Source of the DNA: Leucobacter sp.
GTDB taxonomy: Bacteria > Actinomycetota > Actinomycetes > Actinomycetales > Microbacteriaceae
Length of the DNA: 5,911 nt
Reading direction: 5' to 3'
NCBI GenBank assembly: GCA_017990305.1
Contig: JAGNOB010000137.1
Coordinates: 1-5,911, forward strand
Part shown: in pieces, positions 1 to 4,817 of the stretch
How the letters are laid out: the number at the start of each line of letters is the position of its first letter
Position numbering within the stretch: position 1 is the stretch's first letter
Notes under the pieces: generated by a model
Seen by the model: the letters and a program-made list of their open reading frames with translations, nothing else
Databases searched by the model: none
What the model was told of the DNA's origin: nothing
Program-made: the position numbers and the translations under genes

Positions 1-189
1 CACCTGAGTGGACTGGGTATTCCTATCGAGGGCGATCCGCTATACCCGGTGACGAGGGATGTCGCGATCGACGACTTCAGCACACCGCTCCAACTGCTCG
101 CGAGCGAACTTACGTTCATCGATCCCATTGACTCCAGTGAACGGCGCTTCACGAGTGAGCTGCGGCTGCCGCTCTCGTCGGAGGCGTAG
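1..189 (+). CDS. RluA-family pseudouridine synthase, C-terminal fragment
   Basis: This is the last 62 codons of a gene that starts before the window, in frame 1, ending with TAG at 187-189. The opening residues HLSGLGIPIEGDPLYP match the signature near the end of the catalytic domain of RluA-type RNA pseudouridine synthases (the 'H(M/L)..LG.PI.GD.LY' stretch). The following DDFSTPLQLLASELTFIDP resembles the usual end of the family, where 'PLQLLA..L.F.DP' precedes the last beta strand. These enzymes isomerise specific uridines to pseudouridine in rRNA or tRNA in the cytoplasm. The catalytic Asp lies upstream and cannot be seen, so neither the RNA target nor the subfamily can be decided. It is separated from the stress operon by about 225 bases and is probably not functionally linked to it. 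The family call is fairly sure; the exact member is not. Confidence 0.82.
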   Translation, partial: HLSGLGIPIEGDPLYPVTRDVAIDDFSTPLQLLASELTFIDPIDSSERRFTSELRLPLSSEA

Positions 190-273
190 GGCTTTCCAGC
201 GGAATGCGCGAGTACGCCACCGGCGCAGCGTATTCAGGCGGCACAAGGCTTTCTGACCAGCGACACAAGTGCA

Positions 274-309
274 AAACTCAGCCAGCTCTCAGGCTTTGGC
301 GATGAGTTT
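274..309 (+). terminator. Hairpin in the intergenic region, possible terminator of the upstream gene
   Basis: AAACTCA (274-280) is the exact reverse complement of TGAGTTT (303-309). Inside it, GCCA (281-284) pairs with TGGC (297-300), leaving a 2-base bulge (GA, 301-302) and a 12-base loop. This makes an 11-bp interrupted stem about 85 bases after the stop codon of the pseudouridine synthase gene. The right arm ends in TTT, but no real U tract follows. It may be a weak terminator, or an operator-like inverted repeat upstream of the Asp23 operon. Confidence 0.35.
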
Positions 310-327
310 GTGACGAATCGCGCACTG

Positions 328-354
328 GGAACGACCCACTTATAGAGCGACGTT
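328..354 (+). promoter_or_regulatory. Possible ECF-type promoter of the Asp23 operon
   Basis: GGAAC at 328-332 and GTT at 352-354 are separated by 19 bases. This resembles the GGAAC/GTT elements of actinobacterial ECF sigma factors, where the usual gap is slightly shorter. It lies about 60 bases before the ATG at 416, a reasonable leader length. No convincing TTGACA/TATAAT pair at normal spacing was seen: TATAGA at 341-346 has no matching -35 box 17 bases upstream. The presence of an ECF sigma gene in the window makes this attractive, but such short motifs occur often by chance in GC-rich DNA. Confidence 0.28.
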
Positions 355-415
355 CTTCGCTCGTTACGACGGCACGGCCGCACTGGCCGCGCCACCACAA
401 GTGGAGGTACTTCTG

Positions 416-919
416 ATGGCTACCGAAGAGAAGAACACAACTGCTGCAGCTGCCAAGCCGGGTTCGCCCGCGCAGGCCGCCGCGACCTCGTCTCGCGTCG
501 ACCGAGTCCAGTTCTCGGCGGGTGCGAATAACGACTCGTCGTCCGCCGGACGCACGACCGTCGCCGAGGGCGTTGTCGCAAAGATCGCCGGCATCGCTGC
601 CCGCGAGGTCGCGGGTGTCTACGCACTCGGCGGCGGCGGCGCACGTGCGCTCGGCGCGCTGCGCGACGCAGTGAACGCGACCGACCTCACGCAGGGCGTC
701 AAGGTCGAGGTCGGCGAGACTCAGGCCGCGGCCGACATCACCATTGTCGTGGACTACCCGGCTCCCATCCAGGATGTCGCCGAGAACGTGCGCAGCGCGG
801 TCGCGGGGGCTATCAGCCGCATGGTCGGACTCGAGGTCATCGAGGTGAATGTCGATGTGAACGACGTGCACCTGCCGAGCGACGACTCTGACGACGACAC
901 CGAGTCGCGCGTCTCATGA
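416..919 (+). CDS. Asp23/Gls24 family envelope stress response protein
   Basis: This 167-aa soluble protein is the canonical Asp23/Gls24 member of the window. In Firmicutes, Asp23 is an abundant alkaline-shock protein held at the membrane by AmaP; the actinobacterial versions are presumed to have an envelope-stress role. Residues 1-44 form a low-complexity Ala/Ser/Thr-rich N-terminus. The Asp23 domain spans about 45-154: GRTTVAEGVVAKIAGIAARE at 45-64, a glycine-rich LGGGGARALGALRD turn at 71-84, the strand VKVEVGETQAAADITIVVDY at 95-114, and the ending GLEVIEVNVDVNDVHLP at 138-154. A short acidic tail (DDSDDDTE) follows. I chose ATG 416 over the in-frame GTG at 401, because GGAGG at 403-407 sits 8 bases before 416 and would fall inside the longer version. 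Its stop overlaps the next ATG by 4 bases. The family call is secure; the precise function is inferred. Confidence 0.93.
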   Translation: MATEEKNTTAAAAKPGSPAQAAATSSRVDRVQFSAGANNDSSSAGRTTVAEGVVAKIAGIAAREVAGVYALGGGGARALGALRDAVNATDLTQGVKVEVGETQAAADITIVVDYPAPIQDVAENVRSAVAGAISRMVGLEVIEVNVDVNDVHLPSDDSDDDTESRVS

Positions 920-1107
920 GTGCCACAGTGACCGGGGCGCTGGCCGGCGCAGTGCTGGCCTTCGCCGGGCTCATCTTCGGTTTCTGGGGCTTCCTGCTCG
1001 TCGCACTGCTCATGGGAATCGGTGCACTTGTCGGGCGGATGCTGTCCGGTGAACTCGATGTCCGCGCACTCGCGGGAGTCTTCACTGGCAGGCGAACCTC
1101 GTCATGA
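916..1107 (+). CDS. Small DUF2273-like membrane protein
   Basis: This 63-aa protein has two closely spaced hydrophobic segments (about residues 5-20 and 22-40, the turn being FGFWG), then an acidic-basic tail with GRMLSGELDVRAL and a final GRRTSS. Size, helical hairpin and position directly after Asp23 match the small DUF2273-type membrane proteins of Asp23 operons, which have the pattern 'GFWG.LLVA...G...GR...GELD'. It is probably an integral membrane partner of the Asp23 complex, but its biochemical role is unknown. ATG 916 overlaps the upstream TGA (ATGA), and its own stop overlaps the ATG at 1104 in the same way, so translation is very likely coupled across all three genes. The DUF assignment rests on pattern and context, as sequence this short is weak evidence alone. 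Confidence 0.8.
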   Translation: MSATVTGALAGAVLAFAGLIFGFWGFLLVALLMGIGALVGRMLSGELDVRALAGVFTGRRTSS

Positions 1108-1490
1108 GCGCCGCGACCGTTGGAGCACCGAGCCACGCGACGGTCGACGCCAAGCCCGCGGTACGGGGCGCCGTGCGTGTCCGTCCGAAGGCGCTCGAAA
1201 AAGCAGTCAGGGAAGCCTCTGCCGACATGGCAGGCGCCCCGCGAAGCGACGTAAACGTTGATATCGCGGAGTGGGGCGGCGGCCTCAATGTGCGAATTGC
1301 GACGAAACTGCCGATCCCAGGATTGGAACAGAGCGAAGCGATTCAGGCCGAGACGCCGATTCTCGAGCGTGTGCGAACGATGCAGGTCGCCCTCGCACAA
1401 GAGCTGGCCCGGTTGACCGGGCGAGACATTCGACGCGTTTCGGTCACCGTCACCGGCGCGATTATTCCGGAGCGAAAGCGGGTGAGATAG
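1104..1490 (+). CDS. Short Asp23-like protein (divergent)
   Basis: This 128-aa soluble protein has no signal peptide or membrane segment. After a variable N-terminus (about 1-22) it shows the layout of an Asp23-like domain: VRVRPKALEKAVREASADMA (strand plus helix, about 24-43), two strands VNVDIAEWGG and LNVRIATKLP (about 50-70), a helix ILERVRTMQVALAQELARLT (about 86-105), and the closing strand VSVTVTGAI (about 112-120). The ending GRDIRRVSVTVTG parallels the GLEVIEVNVDVND end of the canonical Asp23 upstream. The typical N-terminal GRTTIA..VV..IA motif is lost, so this is a divergent paralogue. It overlaps the upstream stop by 4 bases, and its TAG directly abuts the next GTG. It probably acts in the same envelope-stress complex; the specific role is unknown. 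Confidence 0.72.
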   Translation: MSAATVGAPSHATVDAKPAVRGAVRVRPKALEKAVREASADMAGAPRSDVNVDIAEWGGGLNVRIATKLPIPGLEQSEAIQAETPILERVRTMQVALAQELARLTGRDIRRVSVTVTGAIIPERKRVR

Positions 1491-2075
1491 GTGACCAACG
1501 CAGTACTCACACGAGTCGTGCGACGGGAAATGCACTCGCCGCGCACAGCTCTGGCTGTCATCGTGCTCGTGGTTGTGGCCGCCGCGGCAGTGTACGCCGG
1601 CATCGAGATCGTGTTGCAGCTCTTGGGTGCGCCGCCGTTGCTTGTCGCCCCAGGCGAGGCCTTCGGCTGGCTTGTCGAACTGCCCGCAACCGAGGCTGCG
1701 GCAGGCATCGGTGCGGGAGCCGCGATCATTGCGGTGATCGGACTCGTGCTCGTCGCACTCGCGATCGCGCCCGGGCTGCGTTCCAAGCATCAGCTTGGCG
1801 ATGCGACTCACGCGGTCGTTGTCGACAACGGAGTGATCGCTTCGGCGGTCGCCGAGCGCATCAGGCGAGAGCTTGACCTGTCGAAGGATGGGGCAACCGT
1901 CGGCATCGGGCACCGCAGCGCCGACGTGACTGTGCGACCGGAGCCCGGCCAAACCGTCGACAGCGCGCAGGTTCGCGCCATCGCCGAGACTGAGCTCGCA
2001 GGCTACGGGCTGCTGCCCGCGGTACGGGTGCGCGCTCGGATCCAGCGCGCGGCCGAGCAGGGAGGTGCGAGGTGA
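1491..2075 (+). CDS. DUF6286-like two-helix membrane protein of the Asp23 operon
   Basis: This 194-aa protein has two long hydrophobic helices at about residues 20-46 and 72-95, joined by a loop with GAPPLLVAPGEAFGWL. This layout is usual for actinobacterial DUF6286 proteins next to Asp23. After the second helix comes a soluble C-terminal domain (about 105-187) with HAVVVDNGVIASAVAERIRR, VTVRPEPGQTVDSAQVRAIA and a final strand VRVRARI. Its strand-helix-strand-strand-helix-strand order looks like a remote Asp23 fold. GTG 1491 follows the TAG at 1488-1490 without a gap, so expression must depend on coupling; GCGGGTGAG just upstream may act as the ribosome site. The end overlaps the next gene by 4 bases (GTGA). 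I infer a membrane anchor or scaffold. The DUF number is from memory of family context, not a search. Confidence 0.72.
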   Translation: MTNAVLTRVVRREMHSPRTALAVIVLVVVAAAAVYAGIEIVLQLLGAPPLLVAPGEAFGWLVELPATEAAAGIGAGAAIIAVIGLVLVALAIAPGLRSKHQLGDATHAVVVDNGVIASAVAERIRRELDLSKDGATVGIGHRSADVTVRPEPGQTVDSAQVRAIAETELAGYGLLPAVRVRARIQRAAEQGGAR

Positions 2076-2689
2076 ATGCCACCAACCGCGGAGTCAACCG
2101 CGTCGTACTCTTCGTTGTCGGTGCTGTGCTGCTAGCAGCTGGGGGTGCCGCGCTTGCCGCAGTCGTGTGGCCGGCTGCCGCGGATCTCTGGCAGACGGTC
2201 ATGACAGGTGCGCAGACCTGGCTCCGAGAGGCCGAGTCGAACACGCGCCTGCACGAGTCGACGACGGTGAGCTGGCTCGCCGTTGCTGCGCTCGCGCTCC
2301 TGCTTGCAGTCGTAGTGATCGCGGTCGTGATCATCTCGCGGCTCGGGGGCGGTCGAAGCACCACCGTTACGCGGGCAGAGGCCGAGGATGGCGCGGTCGG
2401 AGCCGTGACAATCGCTCACGGTTTTGCAGCCGACGCGCTCACCGAAGCGCTCGCCAGGCACGACGAGATTCTCGCCTCGCGTGTAAGCGCGAGCCGGGTA
2501 CACAGCGAGGACGTGCTCCACGTGAGCGTGACTCCGAGGCAGAACACCTCGCCTGTCGAGGTCGCCACGCTCGTGAGCACGCTCATCGACAACCTCGCGC
2601 AGCTGACAGGCAGGGAGACACCGGCCTTCGTCTCGATTCACTCGAGCGTCCGGTCGAGGCTTGCTGCTGACAAGTCGCGGGTGCAATAA
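2072..2689 (+). CDS. amaP: AmaP-like alkaline shock response membrane anchor protein
   Basis: This 205-aa protein starts NATNRGVNRVVLFVVGAVLL, like AmaP-type proteins ('N..NR.L.....'). It has two transmembrane helices (about 10-33 and 66-90) separated by a roughly 30-residue loop that holds WLREAESNTRLHES. The C-terminal soluble domain (about 97-195) has TVTRAEAEDGAVGAVTIAHG, a helix FAADALTEALARHDEI, the strand VLHVSVTPRQNTSP, a helix VATLVSTLIDNLAQLTG and the final strand PAFVSIHSSV, again an Asp23-like arrangement. In Staphylococcus, AmaP tethers Asp23 to the membrane; a similar role here is inferred. GTG 2072 overlaps the upstream TGA and follows GGAGG (2061-2065) by 6 bases. It ends the tightly coupled five-gene run. 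The gene name is given by analogy. Confidence 0.72.
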   Translation: MNATNRGVNRVVLFVVGAVLLAAGGAALAAVVWPAAADLWQTVMTGAQTWLREAESNTRLHESTTVSWLAVAALALLLAVVVIAVVIISRLGGGRSTTVTRAEAEDGAVGAVTIAHGFAADALTEALARHDEILASRVSASRVHSEDVLHVSVTPRQNTSPVEVATLVSTLIDNLAQLTGRETPAFVSIHSSVRSRLAADKSRVQ

Positions 2690-2726
2690 CTGCCAAGAAC
2701 ACGATTACCGGAAAGGGGGAAGCACT

Positions 2727-2942
2727 ATGTGGAAGAACCTATTCATCGTTGCGATCATTGCGACCGCGACCTACTGGGTGGGCGTTGAATCGGCGAAGTC
2801 TCGCGGGAAGAACTACGAGGATCTTCGCCACCAGATCGAACGTCTGTGGACGAGCCCGGAAGCGAAGAAGGCGAGACGGAAGCGGGCAAAGAATGCTCAA
2901 CGTTCCGTTAAGAAGGCCCAGAAGCAGCTACTGAGCAACTAG
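2727..2942 (+). CDS. 71-aa membrane-anchored basic protein, unknown function
   Basis: One hydrophobic N-terminal segment (about residues 3-20, LFIVAIIATATYWVGV) is followed by a hydrophilic tail, with YEDLRHQIERLWTSPEAKKA at 30-49 and then a strongly basic helix-forming stretch (KKARRKRAKNAQRSVKKAQK, 47-66). I chose ATG 2727 because AAAGGGGGAAG (2712-2722) is a good ribosome site just upstream. The longer reading frame from 2661 would overlap the AmaP-like gene and lacks such a site. The layout (one helix plus a charged tail) recalls YtxH-like general-stress proteins, but I see no family motif. It lies 37 bases after the AmaP-like gene and before CsbD, so it probably belongs to the same stress regulon. 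The positive tail could contact an acidic partner or nucleic acid; that is speculation. Confidence 0.75.
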   Translation: MWKNLFIVAIIATATYWVGVESAKSRGKNYEDLRHQIERLWTSPEAKKARRKRAKNAQRSVKKAQKQLLSN

Positions 2943-2972
2943 CCTTCGACACACGTTACACACACCGAACCT

Positions 2973-2987
2973 CCTCGACCATCGAGG
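2973..2987. repeat. Short inverted repeat before csbD
   Basis: CCTCGA (2973-2978) and TCGAGG (2982-2987) form a perfect 6-bp stem with a 3-base loop in the 65-base gap between the 71-aa gene and the CsbD gene. No T tract follows, so it is unlikely to terminate transcription. It could be an mRNA processing or stability element, or simply chance. Confidence 0.3.
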
Positions 2988-3007
2988 ACAAGACAAAGGG
3001 GAAGCAC

Positions 3008-3181
3008 ATGAGCGCAGAAGACAAGATCAAGGCAGCAGCCGACAAGGTCTCCGGACAGGTCAAGGAGACCGTCGGCAAGATGACCGACAACGACAAGCTC
3101 GTCGCAGAAGGCAAGGCTGACAAGGTCAAGGGCGAAGCTAAGAGCGCCGTTGAGGACGTCAAGGACGCCTTCAAGAAGTAG
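3008..3181 (+). CDS. CsbD family stress response protein
   Basis: This 57-aa, highly charged, Lys/Asp/Glu/Ala-rich protein reads MSAEDKIKAAADKVSGQVKE at its start and continues with the CsbD hallmarks 'G..KE..GK.T.....AEGKADK.KG..K' at about 16-43. CsbD-like proteins are small general-stress proteins, under SigB control in Bacillus, with no agreed biochemical activity. The normal family length is about 55-75 aa, so this is full length. There is no cysteine and no membrane segment, and it is probably soluble with an elongated helical shape. The ribosome site AAAGGGGAAG (2995-3004) before ATG 3008 is nearly the same as the leader of the 71-aa gene at 2727. A strong hairpin follows just after the stop. 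Membership of the family is clear from the motif pattern. Confidence 0.93.
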   Translation: MSAEDKIKAAADKVSGQVKETVGKMTDNDKLVAEGKADKVKGEAKSAVEDVKDAFKK

Positions 3182-3190
3182 CCGGGACGC

Positions 3191-3220
3191 GGTGGGGCGG
3201 AGCCCGCTCCGCCCCACCTT
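3191..3220 (+). terminator. Strong GC hairpin after the CsbD gene, probable terminator or attenuator
   Basis: GGTGGGGCGGAG (3191-3202) and CTCCGCCCCACC (3207-3218) form a perfect 12-bp stem with a 4-base loop (CCCG), starting 10 bases after the CsbD stop codon. Only TTCCTGT follows, so the U tract is poor, as is common for actinobacterial terminators. Its arms are also symmetric enough to work for transcripts from either strand. Some readthrough into the GlsB gene, whose start is 34 bases further, is possible. Confidence 0.8.
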
Positions 3221-3253
3221 CCTGTCACACAACATCAACAGAAAGACACACCA

Positions 3254-3520
3254 ATGGGATTTTTCAGCTTTCTTCTTCTCGGCCTCATCGCCGGGGCCAT
3301 CGCAAAACTCATCCTCCCCGGAAAGCACGGCGGATCCTGGTTCGTCACACTGTTGCTCGGCGTCGTCGGCGCGATGCTGGGTGGGTGGCTCGGCGGCCTG
3401 ATCTTCGACGTGAGCCTGCAGGGATTCTTCAACCTGTCGACGTGGGCGCTCGCGATTGGCGGCTCGATCATCGTGCTGCTCATCTACGGCATGGTGACCG
3501 GCCGCAAAACAAAGAACTAA
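3254..3520 (+). CDS. GlsB/YeaQ/YmgE family stress response membrane protein
   Basis: This 88-aa hydrophobic protein has three membrane segments (about 3-20, 28-50 and 63-82). It carries the glycine-rich signature of the family once called transglycosylase-associated proteins: GLIAGAIAKLILPGKHGG at 10-27, then LLLGVVGAMLGGWLGGLIF at 33-51. The short basic C-terminus (GRKTKN) is probably cytoplasmic. The older name is misleading, since no enzyme activity is established; the family is linked to acid, envelope and general stress, and in some Firmicutes lies beside gls24. Its presence beside the Asp23 operon fits that link. The ribosome site before ATG 3254 is weak (AGAAAG at 3240-3245). It sits just behind the 12-bp hairpin, so it may have its own promoter or be expressed by readthrough. 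The family call is firm. Confidence 0.93.
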   Translation: MGFFSFLLLGLIAGAIAKLILPGKHGGSWFVTLLLGVVGAMLGGWLGGLIFDVSLQGFFNLSTWALAIGGSIIVLLIYGMVTGRKTKN

Positions 3521-3540
3521 CGACTGGTTACAAAGCTCGC

Positions 3541-3561
3541 GGGTTGTGACCTGGGGGACGA
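3541..3561 (+). promoter_or_regulatory. Possible regulatory site before the sigma factor gene
   Basis: TTGTGAC (3544-3550) is directly followed by CTGGGGGACGA (3551-3561). The same two words, TTGTGAC (308-314) and CTGGGAACGA (325-334), occur upstream of the Asp23 operon but 10 bases apart. The shared pair in two intergenic regions hints at a common regulator or promoter, about 80-100 bases before the sigma gene start. With only two copies and unequal spacing, this is tentative. Confidence 0.2.
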
Positions 3562-3599
3562 GGATGAAGGCTGGGGGCGGCATCGCAGCTGTCCCTAGC

Positions 3600-3615
3600 C
3601 CCTCCAACCGGAGGG
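3600..3615 (+). repeat. Small hairpin in the leader of the sigma factor gene
   Basis: CCCTCC (3600-3605) and GGAGGG (3610-3615) make a perfect 6-bp stem with an AACC loop, 24 bases before the ATG at 3640. The CCCTCC arm could also pair with the AGGGAG ribosome site at 3628-3633, so two alternative structures are imaginable: one hiding and one freeing the ribosome site. The rest of the gap 3521-3639 contains no gene that I can see. Confidence 0.35.
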
Positions 3616-3639
3616 ACCCTTCGAGCGAGGGAGCGACGG

Positions 3640-4206
3640 ATGAATGACCACCAAGGTAGAGACCCCCTTGAATCCGCAGACGATCGGATTCTTGCGGGCC
3701 GTGCCGCCGACGGAGACGCCGCGGCATTCGCGGCACTCGTGCGCAGGTACACGCCGATGATGCGCGCGTATGCACGCCGAATTCTTCCCGGTACAGCTGA
3801 GCTCGACGACGTCGTGCAGGAAGCCTTTATCACCGCGTGGGAGCAGCTGTCGACGCTGGAAGACCCGGACAGGGTGAAGAGCTGGTTGATGCGGATCACG
3901 AGCCGGAAGGCGATCGACCGCATCCGCGCGACGCGGCCCCACGCTGACGTCGAAGAGCTCGATGTCTCAGCCCCAGACCGGACTGATCCGCCGCGGCAGG
4001 CTGAGGCCAGCGCCGGGGTTGAAGCACTGGGGGAGGCGCTCAAAGAGTTACCCGTGAGCCAGCGGCAGTGCTGGGTATTGCGGGAGATCGGAGAGTATAG
4101 CTACGAGGAAATCGCCGAGGAACTCGAGATTTCCGTTTCCACCGTGCGCGGGCAGCTCGCACGCGCACGCAAAGACATTATCGTTCGAATGGAGGAGTGG
4201 CGGTGA
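3640..4206 (+). CDS. ECF-type RNA polymerase sigma factor (sigma-70 family)
   Basis: This 188-aa protein has the two-domain plan of ECF sigma factors. Region 2 (about 29-98) includes AFAALVRRYTPMMRAYARRI, the core-binding and -10 recognition stretch ELDDVVQEAFITAWEQL (54-70), and SWLMRITSRKAIDRIR (81-96). An acidic, proline-containing linker (about 99-125) follows. Region 4 (about 127-180) has LKELPVSQRQCWVLREIGEY and the -35 binding helix-turn-helix YSYEEIAEELEISVSTVRGQ (153-172). The length is normal for the family. ATG 3640 follows AGGGAG (3628-3633) by 6 bases. It directs RNA polymerase to a set of stress promoters not known here. Its stop overlaps the next gene by 4 bases (GTGA), the arrangement usual for an ECF sigma factor and its anti-sigma factor, yet the next protein looks Asp23-like. 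The ECF subgroup cannot be set by eye. Confidence 0.92.
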   Translation: MNDHQGRDPLESADDRILAGRAADGDAAAFAALVRRYTPMMRAYARRILPGTAELDDVVQEAFITAWEQLSTLEDPDRVKSWLMRITSRKAIDRIRATRPHADVEELDVSAPDRTDPPRQAEASAGVEALGEALKELPVSQRQCWVLREIGEYSYEEIAEELEISVSTVRGQLARARKDIIVRMEEWR

Positions 4207-4817
4207 ACGCAAATGAACATCGCAGGCTCCTCGGGTTAGGTCCCGAAGATCTTGATGGACACACCATCGAGGAGCTCTCCGAATACCTCGAGGCGGGCCG
4301 CTTGCCGGCAGACCCGTTAATTGACGAGTCGGCCGGCTGTCAGATCGCACTCGATGCGCTTGAACGGCTCAGAGATCTGACGCCTCAGCTGTTCGCCGCG
4401 GATACCGCCGCGGAGCCGGAGGCAGACGAACTCTGGGTGCAGCGCATTCTCAAAGACATCACGCTCGACGCACGAGCCGGGCGCCGGATCCCGATCGCAT
4501 CGGCCGCCCCCAACGCTGATGCGGGCATCACAGAGGGCGCCGTGCGGGGTCTCATCCGCAGCGCGGAACGGGAAGTTCCCGGAGTGCTTGTCGGAAAGTG
4601 CACGCTCGAGGGCGATGTCACTCGGGTCGACGAGCCCATCCGAGTGAGTGTGGAAATGAGCGCCCCCTACGGAGCCTCGATGACGACACTCGCCGACCGC
4701 CTTCGGTCTGAGATCCGAGCGAACCTCGTCGCCCACACCACACTGCACGTGACCGCGGTAGACATCGTGATCCACGACATTCAGTACATAGCAACACAGA
4801 CAGAGAATGGACCATGA
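4203..4817 (+). CDS. Asp23/Gls24-like protein in the anti-sigma position
   Basis: This is a 204-aa protein without membrane segments. I chose GTG 4203, which overlaps the sigma stop (GTGA) and follows GGAGG (4191-4195) by 7 bases; an in-frame GTG at 4197 lies too close to that site. The N-terminal part (about 15-62) contains DLDGHTIEELSEYLEAGRLP and CQIALDALERLRDLTPQL. This faintly recalls the 'LS.YLDG......C...L..L..L' layout of anti-sigma domains but has no HxxxCxxC zinc motif. A linker with an Arg-rich stretch follows (about 75-108). The C-terminal part (about 109-193) resembles an Asp23 domain: GITEGAVRGLIRSAEREVPG, IRVSVEMSAPYGASMTTLAD, LRSEIRANLV and LHVTAVDIVIHDI. It may regulate the sigma factor, or be an Asp23 partner made with it. 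The Asp23 likeness is moderately sure; the anti-sigma idea is inference. Confidence 0.7.
   Translation: MNANEHRRLLGLGPEDLDGHTIEELSEYLEAGRLPADPLIDESAGCQIALDALERLRDLTPQLFAADTAAEPEADELWVQRILKDITLDARAGRRIPIASAAPNADAGITEGAVRGLIRSAEREVPGVLVGKCTLEGDVTRVDEPIRVSVEMSAPYGASMTTLADRLRSEIRANLVAHTTLHVTAVDIVIHDIQYIATQTENGP

Noticed and set aside
190..415. A possible extra small gene between the pseudouridine synthase and the Asp23 gene
   Set aside because: The plus-strand frame at 59-256 mostly overlaps the synthase gene, is Arg/Ser-rich, and lacks a ribosome site. I see no other convincing frame. No tRNA-like cloverleaf, CRISPR repeat or insertion sequence end was seen either.
278..871. A 197-codon open frame on the minus strand opposite the Asp23 gene
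   Set aside because: It is the shadow of the clear Asp23 gene in GC-rich DNA. Its translation is Arg/Asp-rich without any family motif, and the plus strand has a good ribosome site and a conserved domain.
837..1952. A 371-codon open frame on the minus strand
   Set aside because: It runs across four well-supported plus-strand genes linked by 4-base overlaps. The predicted product is low in hydrophobic order and rich in Arg, His and Ser, typical of an antisense shadow.
1154..2028. A 14-base direct repeat, GCCCGCGGTACGGG, at 1154-1167 and 2015-2028
   Set aside because: Both copies lie inside coding sequence and spell the residues PAVR in each protein with the same preferred codons. This is best explained by chance and codon bias, not a mobile or regulatory repeat.
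2939..3775. A 278-codon open frame on the minus strand
   Set aside because: It covers the CsbD and GlsB genes, the GC hairpin and the start of the sigma gene. Those plus-strand products match known families, and the minus product shows none.
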